Source: Thermoproteota archaeon
GTDB taxonomy: Archaea; Thermoproteota; Nitrososphaeria_A; Caldarchaeales; Calditenuaceae
Direction of reading: 5' to 3'
DNA: 56,725 nucleotides
Assembly (NCBI GenBank): GCA_030550235.1
Contig: JAUQPU010000001.1
Span: forward strand, 1 to 56,725
The stretch's first letter is position 1; each line of letters starts with the position of its first letter. The notes beneath the pieces were generated by a model that saw nothing but the letters and a program-made list of their open reading frames with translations, did not search any database and was not told where the DNA came from. The position numbers and the translations under genes are program-made. Positions 42,643 through 51,531 of the stretch are shown piece after piece.

Positions 42643-43680
42643 CTATCCTAGGTATTTTCTCAGAGCTCCTGAGAGGTCTTCAGGCGTCATGTCAATCACG
42701 GGCTCGGCGCATAGTTTCTCCAGAAACCCGTCATCGTTTACGTAGAGGGCTGTAGGCGCGGGCCTAGCTACTATCCTGGCGTGGAGGTAGAAGCTTCTGC
42801 TGATGTCTATGTCCATAGGTCCGGAATAGAATAGCATGTTTAGGCTAACTACCCCTGAGCTGGAATAGTATTTCAGAAGTGCCGCCAGGTCTTCTGCAAA
42901 CTCCTCCACATCTCCTGGTGATAGGCTGCTGAGGGAAGACTTGCCCTTAAAGATGGCCAAGACCTCCCTGTTACCAAGTGGGGTGAAGCCTGTAATCCAA
43001 GCGACAACGTTACTATCCTTCACAAACCTCTCCCCCCGCTTCTCCTCAGACTCCAAGAGATCCTGCCAGTAGCAGCCACCAGAAGCAGCATACAATTCAC
43101 TGGCTTCTATCTCTTGATGGACAGCGCTGGGTGGCCTCTCATCAGCTAGAACTTGGAAGTGTGGGTGTATTATGCTGGCGCCTGCTGGTGGGAGGTTGTT
43201 CCACGCCAATACGGGGTAGCGTGCAGCTCTATCTACGGCTTTGAGGTCTCTTAGATATTGGAGGGAAGAGTTTATGCCGTCTCTTAGCTCCTCCGGCGTG
43301 ATGTTCTCAAGAGGTTTGTAATGCTCTGGCGTGAAGACTGTTACTGCGTGGTGTTTGGCGAAGGGGTATAGGTTTGGAAAGACCCAGCACTCTCCGCTCC
43401 GGAGCCTCTTGTAGGGGAGGAGTGTGAAGGTTGGAGTGCTTACTTCAATATTCTCGGGGCAGAATGGGCAGTTTTTCCTCGTCTTCTCAGCCAGCTCCTT
43501 CAGGGTCAGAGCCTCGCCTGGCGTTTGCTTCGGACGCTTAGCTCTCTCTATGTTAATCCTACACCACCTACCTGTTAAAGGGTCTCGCCGATACTCAATC
43601 TCTTGGACACGCTCGGCCCCGCCTGCATCTGGGGGTGATATTCGAGACGCAACGGTGTATCTCCTAAACTCTACAGGCAT
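42643..43680 (-). CDS. Galactose-1-phosphate uridylyltransferase family (GalT-like)
   Basis: 345 aa HIT-superfamily nucleotidyl transferase. Zinc-type Cys pair C-P-F-C near 71-74, N-L-Y-P-F-A near 104, and active-site motif I-H-P-H-F-Q near 173, where the His is uridylylated. The C-terminal domain is divergent. It would exchange UMP between UDP-glucose and hexose-1-phosphate; the GalE-like epimerase is at 4.8 kb. Other nucleotidyl transfers are possible. Confidence 0.82.
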   Translation of the reverse strand: MPVEFRRYTVASRISPPDAGGAERVQEIEYRRDPLTGRWCRINIERAKRPKQTPGEALTLKELAEKTRKNCPFCPENIEVSTPTFTLLPYKRLRSGECWVFPNLYPFAKHHAVTVFTPEHYKPLENITPEELRDGINSSLQYLRDLKAVDRAARYPVLAWNNLPPAGASIIHPHFQVLADERPPSAVHQEIEASELYAASGGCYWQDLLESEEKRGERFVKDSNVVAWITGFTPLGNREVLAIFKGKSSLSSLSPGDVEEFAEDLAALLKYYSSSGVVSLNMLFYSGPMDIDISRSFYLHARIVARPAPTALYVNDDGFLEKLCAEPVIDMTPEDLSGALRKYLG

Positions 43681-43742
43681 ATCTCAGTAATGCCCCACCA
43701 AGTTAATTAATCATCATGTCCAGCGTCTTCAGACTGTATCCT

Positions 43743-44894
43743 TTAGACCTTTATCTCTACTACATCTCCATCCTCGAGCACATGCCCTCTACCAACCTTC
43801 TCCCCCTGGACCTTCGCAGAGGGGCCCCAGACCCTAGCATACTTCAGCGCCAAGGCAAACTCTCTATGTATCTTCTCGGCTAGCTGCAGTACGGTCGCGC
43901 CCCTCTTCAGGAGTAGCGGCTTCTCAGAGATTATGCCATCCTTCCTAGTGTAGACCCTTATCATGTCGAGAGACTTGAAGATCTTCTCCTTCACCACCTC
44001 AAGCCCCTCTGAAACCGCGGAGGCCTTGATTGCGCTGAATCCTCTGGCCTCCAGCTCCCTGACCGCCTCATCTCCCCCCTCCTCATCCAGATCTGACTTG
44101 TTCACGATTATGAGCGACTTCTTATATTCCGGTTTCCTGATTAGCTCCTCTTCCAGCTCGTCCAGCCCCACATTACCCACGATCTTGATGATGGCCGATC
44201 TTATGCCGAGCTGATGGGCCAGGTTTTTGACAGCTTCCCGGCCACCTTCAACTTCTCCCATAATCACGACCCTTATCCCGCCGCTGTCCGTCCTCTCGAC
44301 CTCCACTTCAAATTGCTTCCTCCTCAGCGTTATTCCATACTCCTGGAGGAGAGATTCTATGGCGTTGAACTGGGCTATTGGATCGCTGGACGCGTCGACA
44401 ACTATGGCTAGGAGATCGCTGTTTCTTGCGAGCCCGATGCTCTTCGAGGCTAGGCTCGTCTCCTCTAAGTCCGTGGTCATTATTGCGGGGAGGTCTAGGA
44501 CCTGTATCTCGCAGCTTGAGTAGATAATCATGCCTGGGTAGGGTTTGAGTGTTGTGAGGGGATAGTCTGCTACAGGTGAGGATGCTCCTGTCAATGAGTT
44601 AAAAAGTCTAGACTTTCCCGAGTTAGCCACACCTAGAAGAGCAACCTGGGCCCAACCCTCCTTCTTTACACTGAAGACCGGAGCCCCACCGCTCTTAGCC
44701 AGCCTCCTCTCCTCCAGCTCATCCCTCAGCTCTGCCAGCCGCTTCCTCAGCTGCCTCCTCAGCTTCTCGGTTCCCTTATGGTCAGGTATCAGGGAGAGGG
44801 CCTGCCTAAGCACCTCTATCTTCTCCTCAATCGTCCTCGCAGCCTGGTACTCGGCCAGCTTGTGCCTAGCTTCGGCGGGCAGGTTTGTAGGCAT
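43743..44894 (-). CDS. Rbg/DRG-type GTP-binding protein with TGS domain
   Basis: 383 aa OBG-Rbg GTPase implicated in translation. N-terminal helical region (1-80, LRRQLRKRLAELRDE), G1 G-V-A-N-S-G-K-S near 90, G2 Y-P-L-T-T, G4 N-K-S-D near 265, G5 near 290, and a C-terminal TGS domain (about 310-383). The G3 motif, usually D-x-P-G, reads D-L-P-A-I, so the gamma-phosphate-sensing Gly is Ala. It stands alone, divergent from argS. Confidence 0.88.
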   Translation of the reverse strand: MPTNLPAEARHKLAEYQAARTIEEKIEVLRQALSLIPDHKGTEKLRRQLRKRLAELRDELEERRLAKSGGAPVFSVKKEGWAQVALLGVANSGKSRLFNSLTGASSPVADYPLTTLKPYPGMIIYSSCEIQVLDLPAIMTTDLEETSLASKSIGLARNSDLLAIVVDASSDPIAQFNAIESLLQEYGITLRRKQFEVEVERTDSGGIRVVIMGEVEGGREAVKNLAHQLGIRSAIIKIVGNVGLDELEEELIRKPEYKKSLIIVNKSDLDEEGGDEAVRELEARGFSAIKASAVSEGLEVVKEKIFKSLDMIRVYTRKDGIISEKPLLLKRGATVLQLAEKIHREFALALKYARVWGPSAKVQGEKVGRGHVLEDGDVVEIKV

Positions 44895-44998
44895 CGACCA
44901 TTTAATCAGATGTTTGAAGAGGCGTTTTTAGGTTTTCACAAGGGTGAGGGATTTTAGTTTATATCGGAAGGTGGGTGACTGTTATCAGGACGTGGTAG

Positions 44999-46882
44999 TT
45001 GACGATCAAGAGGCTCTTCGAGGAGGCTGAGCGGCTTCTCTCAGAGGCTGGACTGAAGGGTGTTAAGATCAGTTCCCCAAGGTCGCCGGAGTTTGGTGAG
45101 GCATATACTCCCTATCCCTTCGAGGAGGCGAGGCGGAGTGGCGGTAACCCCCTCGAGCTTGCAGAGAAGATAGCCTCCAGGCTGGGCCGCGGCGAGCTCA
45201 TAGGACGCGTTGAGGCGGCTCCTCCAGGATACATCAACTTCTACGCCGACTGGAAGAAGTTCTCAGAATATACGCTCAGAGAGGTGATGCGTCTTGGAGC
45301 TCGGGGGTATGGAGGCTCCAGCGAGGGCGAGGGGAAGGTTATACTGGTTGAGCATACGAGCGTCAACCCCAACAAGGCACTACACATAGGCCACGCTAGG
45401 AATGTATACCTTGGAGACACGCTGGCCCGCATCTTCGCTAAGACAGGCCACAGAGTCTACGTTCTAAACTACGTCGACGATAGCGGAGCCCAGATGGCGA
45501 GTGTCATACTCGGCTTTCTCGAGCTGAAAATGCCTATGGAGGCACCTACCGGTGTCCGTTTCGACGAGTATTGCGGTGACCAGGTATACGTCGAGGTCTC
45601 AAGGCGTGTGGAGGCCGATAGGTCTCTCGAGGAGAGGCTTAGGGCCCTGGCTAAGAGGATTGAGGATAGGAGTAGTGAGGAGTTCAGATACGCTAGGCTT
45701 GTGGCTGATAAAGTACTTGCGAATCAACTCCTGACCTGCTGGCGGCTTGGGGCGCGGTATGACCTGCTGTTTAGGGAGAGTGATGTCGTCGTCTCGGGTC
45801 TATGGGCCAAGACCTTCAACCTGCTGCTTGAGAAGGGTATTATATACTTGGCAAGGGAGGGTGCGAATAGAGGGTGCTGGTGTGTCGACCTAAGCAGCCA
45901 CCCCACCCTATCCAAGGAGGGTGACGAGATACTTGTAAAAAGCGACGGCTCAACCACTTACGTGGCTAGGGACATCGCTTTTGCCCTCTGGAAGCTCGGC
46001 GAATCGGATGTTAAAATTACTGGCAAGGTCTGGGGGCGAAATCTGGACAACACGCCGATAACCATCACGGACACGGAGTCGGGCTCTCCCATCACCCTCC
46101 CTAAGCCCCACATGGTGTTAACTGTTGTAGGCTCAGAGCAGAGGAGGCCCCAAGAGGTTGTAAGATATGTCTTATCGAGGCTGGGAGTGGATGGTGGGAG
46201 GTATGTCCACTACTCTTATGAGCGGGTCTCACTGAGCCCAGAATCGGCTAGGAGGCTCGGGTTAGAGACAGCTGAGGGCAAGGCTGTCCAGATGAGCGGC
46301 AGGAGGGGAATCTACTTTAAGGCCGACGAGGTTTTGGACGAGTTGAAGAGGCTGGCAGCCGAGGAGGTTAGGAAGAGGCACCCCTACTGGCCAGGTGAGA
46401 GAGTGGACGAGGTCTCTGAGGCAATAGCGCGGGGAGCTCTCAGGTATTCGATACTTAAGTCGGAGGCAGAGAAGACTGTTATATTCGATTTAAGGGAGGC
46501 TATGAGGCTTGAGGGAGACACCGGCCCCTATATACAGTACACCATGGCTAGGTCCTACAGGATACTCGAGAAGGCTAGGGACGCTGGTATTGAAGCCAAG
46601 CCCACACCCTACGGCGACCTAGCTAGTGAAGAGTGGATGCTAACACGCTCAATCTCCTTCTTACCCCAAGTCATCGAGACTTCTGCCAAAACGCTGAGGC
46701 TCAGGCAGCTGATAACACATTCAAGAGAGATGGCCGTCCACTTTAACGAGTTCTATGAGAAGTGCCCAGTCATCGACGGCGGGGAGGCCGCTCCCTTCAG
46801 GCTGGCTCTAGTCCAAGCATACATCACAGCACAGTCCAGCGCTATGGAGCTCATAGGCATACCGGTTCTTCAGGAGATGTAG
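44999..46882 (+). CDS. argS: Arginyl-tRNA synthetase
   Basis: 627 aa class I synthetase. HIGH motif is A-L-H-I-G-H-A-R-N near 132; the KMSKS position reads Q-M-S-G-R-R-G near 430, as usual for ArgRS without the second Lys. The C-terminal DALR domain contains QYTMARSYRIL. The start is TTG 44999, needed for the N-terminal additional domain; a TTTATAT element lies about 40 nt upstream. Confidence 0.96.
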   Translation: MTIKRLFEEAERLLSEAGLKGVKISSPRSPEFGEAYTPYPFEEARRSGGNPLELAEKIASRLGRGELIGRVEAAPPGYINFYADWKKFSEYTLREVMRLGARGYGGSSEGEGKVILVEHTSVNPNKALHIGHARNVYLGDTLARIFAKTGHRVYVLNYVDDSGAQMASVILGFLELKMPMEAPTGVRFDEYCGDQVYVEVSRRVEADRSLEERLRALAKRIEDRSSEEFRYARLVADKVLANQLLTCWRLGARYDLLFRESDVVVSGLWAKTFNLLLEKGIIYLAREGANRGCWCVDLSSHPTLSKEGDEILVKSDGSTTYVARDIAFALWKLGESDVKITGKVWGRNLDNTPITITDTESGSPITLPKPHMVLTVVGSEQRRPQEVVRYVLSRLGVDGGRYVHYSYERVSLSPESARRLGLETAEGKAVQMSGRRGIYFKADEVLDELKRLAAEEVRKRHPYWPGERVDEVSEAIARGALRYSILKSEAEKTVIFDLREAMRLEGDTGPYIQYTMARSYRILEKARDAGIEAKPTPYGDLASEEWMLTRSISFLPQVIETSAKTLRLRQLITHSREMAVHFNEFYEKCPVIDGGEAAPFRLALVQAYITAQSSAMELIGIPVLQEM

Positions 46883-46887
46883 GGGAG

Positions 46888-47661
46888 TTAGAGGAGTTTT
46901 GAGAGCCTGTCGGGGAGATCTTTGAGCGTCTTAGCTACCAGCCACTTTTTTGATGAAGGGTTCTTGCTTATCCCTGTTAAGACTAAGATACCGTGCGAGC
47001 CTATAGTTTCTGCAAGAGCCATGTCGACCTCCTCATTATCACCCACTATCACAACCTCCTCCGGCTTCAAGCCGGCTCTCCTCAAGGCGAGGTCTGCTAT
47101 GTAGCGATCAGGCTTACCCACAAGTATCGCCCTCCTCCTCGTCGAGGTCTCTAAGAAGCTTACGAGAGCTCCAGCGCCAGGCATCAACTCTTTCTCAGTC
47201 ACATAGACGTGGTCCTTGTTAGTGGCTATGAAGAGAGCGCCATTCATGATGGCTCTATGCCCCTCAACCAGCCTCCAGTAGCTTATGTCTCGAGTCCCCC
47301 CCGCAACAACTGCATCAGCCTCATCACCCCGCGAAGCGAGCGAATGACCGCCCAGGACAATCTCCTCCACAAGCCCCACATCACCCACCGTAAACACCCT
47401 ACAAGCCCCCCTCCTTTCACTCAAGTACGCAGCGGCAGCAAATCCTGAATTCACAACATCATGCAGCCGCGCCTCGATACCAGCCTCAACAAGTTTATCC
47501 AATATCATCCTTCGAGAATAAAATGAATTGTTTGTCAGGAAAGCCACCTTCAACCCCCATTCCCTAACCCGCTTCAAAGCCTCGACTGCCCCCGCTGCAG
47601 CCGATTCACCAAGAAATAGTGTCCCATCGACATCCATGAACACTGCTTTGACCCTGGACAA
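46888..47661 (-). CDS. HAD-superfamily phosphatase, NagD/4-nitrophenylphosphatase type
   Basis: 257 aa. Motif I F-M-D-V-D-G-T-L near residue 8 (nucleophile Asp), motif II T-N-N-S near 43, a C2-type cap, Lys in V-G-K-P-D near 185, and motif III G-D-N-E-E-V-D near 208. Candidate substrates include phosphoglycolate or sugar/glycerol phosphates. TTG start. Last gene of the minus-strand operon that includes glpA. Confidence 0.85.
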   Translation of the reverse strand: MSRVKAVFMDVDGTLFLGESAAAGAVEALKRVREWGLKVAFLTNNSFYSRRMILDKLVEAGIEARLHDVVNSGFAAAAYLSERRGACRVFTVGDVGLVEEIVLGGHSLASRGDEADAVVAGGTRDISYWRLVEGHRAIMNGALFIATNKDHVYVTEKELMPGAGALVSFLETSTRRRAILVGKPDRYIADLALRRAGLKPEEVVIVGDNEEVDMALAETIGSHGILVLTGISKNPSSKKWLVAKTLKDLPDRLSKLL

Positions 47662-47685
47662 ACTCCATAGGCGATAGTGTATGGC

Positions 47686-48153
47686 TTAATTTATACTGGT
47701 GTTGAGGGCCTCTTTGAGCCTGGTTGTGAGGAGCTCGACCTGTCTATTGGCGACTTTGCGTGTTGTCTCTTCGCCCAGTATTCTCTGGATTATTCCCAAG
47801 TCTGCGTCGGCTGCCCAGTCAATCAATGTACCATTTGCTGATGGCTTGACCTTTACGTCTATCGTGAGTCCTATCTTTGCCCCGACAACCCTTCCTGTTC
47901 CGCTGACCCTTACCACGTCCTCACCTCTATCCTCATATTTGAACAGCATATCGGCTCGTACACGCGAAAGATAACCTGTCACCTTGGCTATCTCGCCTAG
48001 GTCGATGTAGAATGTTGCCCTGAACTCCCCCTCACCCGTCACCTTGAGGGAGAATAGGTTTGGTAGGCACCTGCCGAGCCAGTGGGGGTCTCTGAGCTTC
48101 TGAATTGTCTCTTGTGGGCGGGCTGCAACCTCCATCGAGCCCTCCATCCTCAA
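47686..48153 (-). CDS. SRPBCC/CoxG-like protein
   Basis: 155 aa in the CoxG (carbon monoxide dehydrogenase subunit G) branch of START-like folds. Pattern: P-Q-E-T-I-Q-K-L-R-D-P-x-x-L...C-L-P, then G-E-G-E-F-R-A-T, and D-A-D-L-G-I-I-Q-R-I near 118. No CODH structural genes are nearby. TTG overlaps the glpA stop; ATG 48147 is an alternative. Linked here to glycerol-3-phosphate dehydrogenase, perhaps in membrane attachment; that is inference. Confidence 0.78.
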   Translation of the reverse strand: MRMEGSMEVAARPQETIQKLRDPHWLGRCLPNLFSLKVTGEGEFRATFYIDLGEIAKVTGYLSRVRADMLFKYEDRGEDVVRVSGTGRVVGAKIGLTIDVKVKPSANGTLIDWAADADLGIIQRILGEETTRKVANRQVELLTTRLKEALNTSIN

Positions 48154-49454
48154 GACCTTCCACCCGCCGCTCTTCTAGAATAGATGATTGGAAGCAGGAG
48201 GCTCAGGTACCTCTCGTTGTCTATGGCCTCGAGGGCCTCGCTGATGAGTGATTCAAGTGGGCTGGTAACCTCTCCCTGCCTCAGAGCTTCAATAACCTGC
48301 TTGACCTCCTCCCTCGTAGCTTGCTCTAGTCTAAGCTTCTCTGTATAGACGCCTTGCGGGGCCCCTATGTGCCGTGCAATTGCGTTGGCTGCGTTTTCTG
48401 CGATGAGCCTACCTGTCGTGAGCTTGCCGCCAACAGCTGTCACGAAGCCCCTCACATCATCTTCGTAGTGGTCTATTATCTCGAAGCTTCTTGTCGTCTC
48501 TCGTAGGCCTGCCTCCCCAGCTATCAAAGGCCTGACGGAGGCGTAGAGGCGTGAGAAGCCGATGGCTCTGAGGGCTGGTATAGCCTCGCCGCACTCTTGG
48601 AGAAGTATCTCCTCATCCTCCCCCCCAATCTCTATCCTGTCCAGGTCCTCTGCAATTCTTGCAGTTGTGCCGGCTATCGTCGCTCCCGCAGTGTATGGGA
48701 CGATTATGTCGCCGTCGCTCGGCGGTCTCATCCTATTTACTATGTGGCGGGTCAGGTTCGCGCTCGCGACTCCCATAACACCTGCGGCAGGTATCACTTC
48801 AACTGAGAGGCCAGCCCTCCGCGCAACCTCGCTGCACCATGGCCCCGCCGCGTTGACAACCCCTCTACACCCAATCTTGTAGACGCCCTCCATAGAGGCC
48901 GCCTCAACGCCTACGACCTCTCCCTTCTCAATAAGGACCCTCTCCACCGATGCACCCTCTAAGGCGCTAGCTCCGCTCGCAACAGCTTTAAGGAGTGCTG
49001 AGAGGGCCAAGTCTCTTGCATATACTATCTTGTCGGGGACCAAGAGGGCTGTTCGGGCATGGGGGCTGATGTTTGGCTCGAGGGCTCTTAGCAGCTCAAT
49101 GTCTATGTCTTTCACGGGTATGCCGGCCCTGTGGCAGGAGTCTGCGAGTTGTGAATGGTATTCCTCCTCCTCGGCGTTTACTGAGACGAAGACTCCGCCA
49201 ACGTCGCGGATACAGTGGGGGGCGATCTCTGAGAGAATCCTATTCTCCTTGATGCACTCCTCCGCCGCCTTGGGGTCTGTTGTGGCGTATCTAGCACCGC
49301 TGTGCAGCATACCATGACTCCTACCAGAGGCTCCAGAGCAGATTTTCCGCCTCTCTATGAGGAGGACTGAGACCCCGCGGAGTGCGAGGTCTAATGTGGC
49401 AAAAACACCGACAATGCCTCCTCCGACAACAACCACATCATAATAACTCCTCAA
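48150..49454 (-). CDS. glpA: FAD-dependent glycerol-3-phosphate dehydrogenase (GlpA-like)
   Basis: 434 aa. Dinucleotide-binding motif V-V-G-G-G-I-V-G near 9-16, RRKICSGASGRSHGMLHSGARY with the FAD-contact G-x-x-H-x-G, and a C-terminal G-G-K-L-T-T-G-R near 345. It oxidises G3P to dihydroxyacetone phosphate and passes electrons to quinones. It lacks the C-terminal iron-sulfur domain of some GlpA proteins. TTG start, 12 bases after the PUA gene. Confidence 0.88.
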   Translation of the reverse strand: MRSYYDVVVVGGGIVGVFATLDLALRGVSVLLIERRKICSGASGRSHGMLHSGARYATTDPKAAEECIKENRILSEIAPHCIRDVGGVFVSVNAEEEEYHSQLADSCHRAGIPVKDIDIELLRALEPNISPHARTALLVPDKIVYARDLALSALLKAVASGASALEGASVERVLIEKGEVVGVEAASMEGVYKIGCRGVVNAAGPWCSEVARRAGLSVEVIPAAGVMGVASANLTRHIVNRMRPPSDGDIIVPYTAGATIAGTTARIAEDLDRIEIGGEDEEILLQECGEAIPALRAIGFSRLYASVRPLIAGEAGLRETTRSFEIIDHYEDDVRGFVTAVGGKLTTGRLIAENAANAIARHIGAPQGVYTEKLRLEQATREEVKQVIEALRQGEVTSPLESLISEALEAIDNERYLSLLLPIIYSRRAAGGRS

Positions 49455-49466
49455 GACCCAGTCTGC

Positions 49467-49922
49467 TCACCGAGTGGCTCTACTTCTGCTCGAGCTTATC
49501 ATTCTTTCCTTAGGTATCAGCGGGTATATCTTTCCATCTCTCGAGACCTTGCCTGAGCCAAGATAGAGCCAATCCAGCTTTACAACTGCTATGTCTGAGT
49601 CTGGAGGCTCCTTTTTTAGCGGTGCTCCCCTCATCCACTCCTCCGCCTCACTCATCGAGACTTCCACTACGCCCCCCTCCATATACGGCCCGAGCAACTG
49701 GCTGCCCTCGACCGAGAGGTAATATTCATCACCAATCTTTTTGGCAGCGTATATGCCTACTGTGACCAAGCCCTTCATCTGGGCCGCAGTCTCCAAGGCT
49801 GCCCGCGTAGCGCATCTAACCTTCTTGCCAGACTCTATGAAGACGAGCTGCGGAGGGAGGCTCTCAACTCTTAGGAAGCGTGAGAGGGATACGTACTCAC
49901 TCCTGCTCAGGGCCCGCTTCAT
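49467..49922 (-). CDS. PUA-like RNA-binding protein, Nip7/RsmF C-terminal type
   Basis: About 151 aa from ATG 49922, which overlaps the methylase stop as TGATG; the open frame reaches TTG 49925. It ends with L-D-W-L-Y-L-G-S-G-K...G-K-I-Y-P-L-I-P-K, like the PUA-type RNA-binding domain found at the C terminus of NSUN/RsmF methylases. As it directly follows a methylase lacking that domain, the two likely act together on rRNA or tRNA. Family assignment is by eye. Confidence 0.65.
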   Translation of the reverse strand: MKRALSRSEYVSLSRFLRVESLPPQLVFIESGKKVRCATRAALETAAQMKGLVTVGIYAAKKIGDEYYLSVEGSQLLGPYMEGGVVEVSMSEAEEWMRGAPLKKEPPDSDIAVVKLDWLYLGSGKVSRDGKIYPLIPKERMISSSRSRATR

Positions 49923-50857
49923 CAATCCCCACCCCTAATCTTGACGATAAAGAAGCCCTCTCCACCGTTATCATATGGATAGCACTTGAAACACTTCTCC
50001 ACCTCACTGTTAAACCTCTCGCCTCCAAACTCCTCTAATGGTCTACGCCACTTAAGCCCCTCAGGTCTCACCTCCTCTAGCCTAGCCTCCGGATGCCTCT
50101 CGAGGAATCGCGACACCACGGCCTCATTCTCAACCGGCATGATGGTGCAGGTCGAGTAGACTATCACTCCTCCAGCTTTTAGGCACCTGTAGCCGGCCTC
50201 GAGTAGGGCCAGTTGGAGGGGCTGAAGCCTCTTACCATGGTTCTGTCTATACTTCTTGAGTACTGACCAGTCTTTACTCGCAACACCCAGCGAGCTGCAT
50301 GGCACGTCGACCAATACTCTATCGAAAAGTCCAGCACCCCATCTGCTGAATAGCCTGCCATCCGCTAGCGTCACGACGGAGTTGACAGCCCCCCAACGCT
50401 GAAGGTTGAAGGATAAAGCCTTAACCCTCTTCTGCGAGACATCGTTTGCCACGACAACGCCCTCAAGTCCCACTAGTTGAGCAAGCTGTGTCGACTTACT
50501 GCCGGGCGCTGCGCAGAGGTCCAAGCACCTATCGCCAACCCTAACGTCAAGCACTTCTGCTGGCAGCATCGATACAGGCCCTTGGAGATAGATGAGGCCG
50601 AGCATGTGTTCGATTGAGTCGCCGAGGTTGGAAATGGGAGCCTCCAGCACTCTATAGCCGTGCCTCACCCATGGCAGCTTCTCGAGCCTCCACCCCCTCC
50701 CATACATGAATTCCACGACCTTCTCCTCACGGAACTTGAGGGTGTTCAGCCTAACACACTCCGGAAGGGGGCGCTCCACAGCCTCCAAATAGGCCTCGAG
50801 ATCGAAGTCTATGAGCTGAGATGTAAGAATCCTGAAATCCTCAGAGACGGCTATCAT
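49922..50857 (-). CDS. NSUN/RsmB-family RNA m5C methyltransferase
   Basis: 311 aa SAM-dependent cytosine-5 methylase. Motif I region DLCAAPGSKSTQLAQL near 115, motif IV V-D-V-P-C-S-S near 190 (catalytic and release Cys), motif VI Y-S-T-C-T-I near 241 (nucleophile Cys). The N-terminal part is an RNA-binding segment (ECVRLNTLK). ATG overlaps the Ogg stop (ATGA). The target RNA is unknown. Confidence 0.92.
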   Translation of the reverse strand: MIAVSEDFRILTSQLIDFDLEAYLEAVERPLPECVRLNTLKFREEKVVEFMYGRGWRLEKLPWVRHGYRVLEAPISNLGDSIEHMLGLIYLQGPVSMLPAEVLDVRVGDRCLDLCAAPGSKSTQLAQLVGLEGVVVANDVSQKRVKALSFNLQRWGAVNSVVTLADGRLFSRWGAGLFDRVLVDVPCSSLGVASKDWSVLKKYRQNHGKRLQPLQLALLEAGYRCLKAGGVIVYSTCTIMPVENEAVVSRFLERHPEARLEEVRPEGLKWRRPLEEFGGERFNSEVEKCFKCYPYDNGGEGFFIVKIRGGD

Positions 50858-51504
50858 TTGAATATCTCTCCTGTCCCCTCATACCAGAGAAGAAAATCCA
50901 AGGCCTCTGGCGCCACACCTATAATTTGAGCCGCCTCCATAAACCTCTCCTCTGCGAAAAGATACTTCCTCCTATTCGAGACATCCAATTCCCGCTCGAG
51001 CACACCTATCCTTACAAGCCCTCTCAAAACATGCCTATCGATTATCGCCACTCCACTATATCCTATGTTCCTCAAGAAGTGAGAAGCCTCCTTGTAGCCT
51101 AACCCCCACACCGCCTCTACAAGCGCCTCTCTCGCCTCATGGGGGTCTGCCATCAACATCTTTTTAATCCTCTCCCCAGACTCTAGCTCTCTCCTGTTCA
51201 ACAATATATAACGGGTTTTCTTGGCTGGGAACCTTACACCCCACTTCTTGAGAACAGGGTAGATGTCTCGGGCCCCGCCATCCATCAGGAGCCCCCTGCT
51301 TGACAACTCCCTAACGGCCCCGTCAGCCCTCCTAGCACTCGACTGAGGAGTGAGGACACAGAATACAAGCTCCTCAAAGAGTCTCCCACTGTCACCCCTA
51401 TCAACACTTCTAAACTCTTTAAGCCTCAGCTCAATCACATCCTTCAAGCTCTCATACTCCCCTCTAAGCCACTGAACATACGAAGAGTTGACTCGGACCC
51501 CCAC
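50854..51504 (-). CDS. ogg: 8-oxoguanine DNA glycosylase/lyase, Ogg2 type
   Basis: 216 aa helix-hairpin-helix glycosylase that removes 8-oxoguanine. FCVLTPQSSARRAD near 50, the HhH Lys in G-L-G-Y-K-E-A-S-H-F near 135-144 (Schiff-base Lys) and the Asp in I-I-D-R-H-V-L near 154. GTG start, 27 bases after herA. The link to HerA/NurA suggests a DNA-repair operon. Confidence 0.9.
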   Translation of the reverse strand: MGVRVNSSYVQWLRGEYESLKDVIELRLKEFRSVDRGDSGRLFEELVFCVLTPQSSARRADGAVRELSSRGLLMDGGARDIYPVLKKWGVRFPAKKTRYILLNRRELESGERIKKMLMADPHEAREALVEAVWGLGYKEASHFLRNIGYSGVAIIDRHVLRGLVRIGVLERELDVSNRRKYLFAEERFMEAAQIIGVAPEALDFLLWYEGTGEIFK

Positions 51505-51531
51505 TCCAGATATAGAGGGGTGAGCGGCTCT

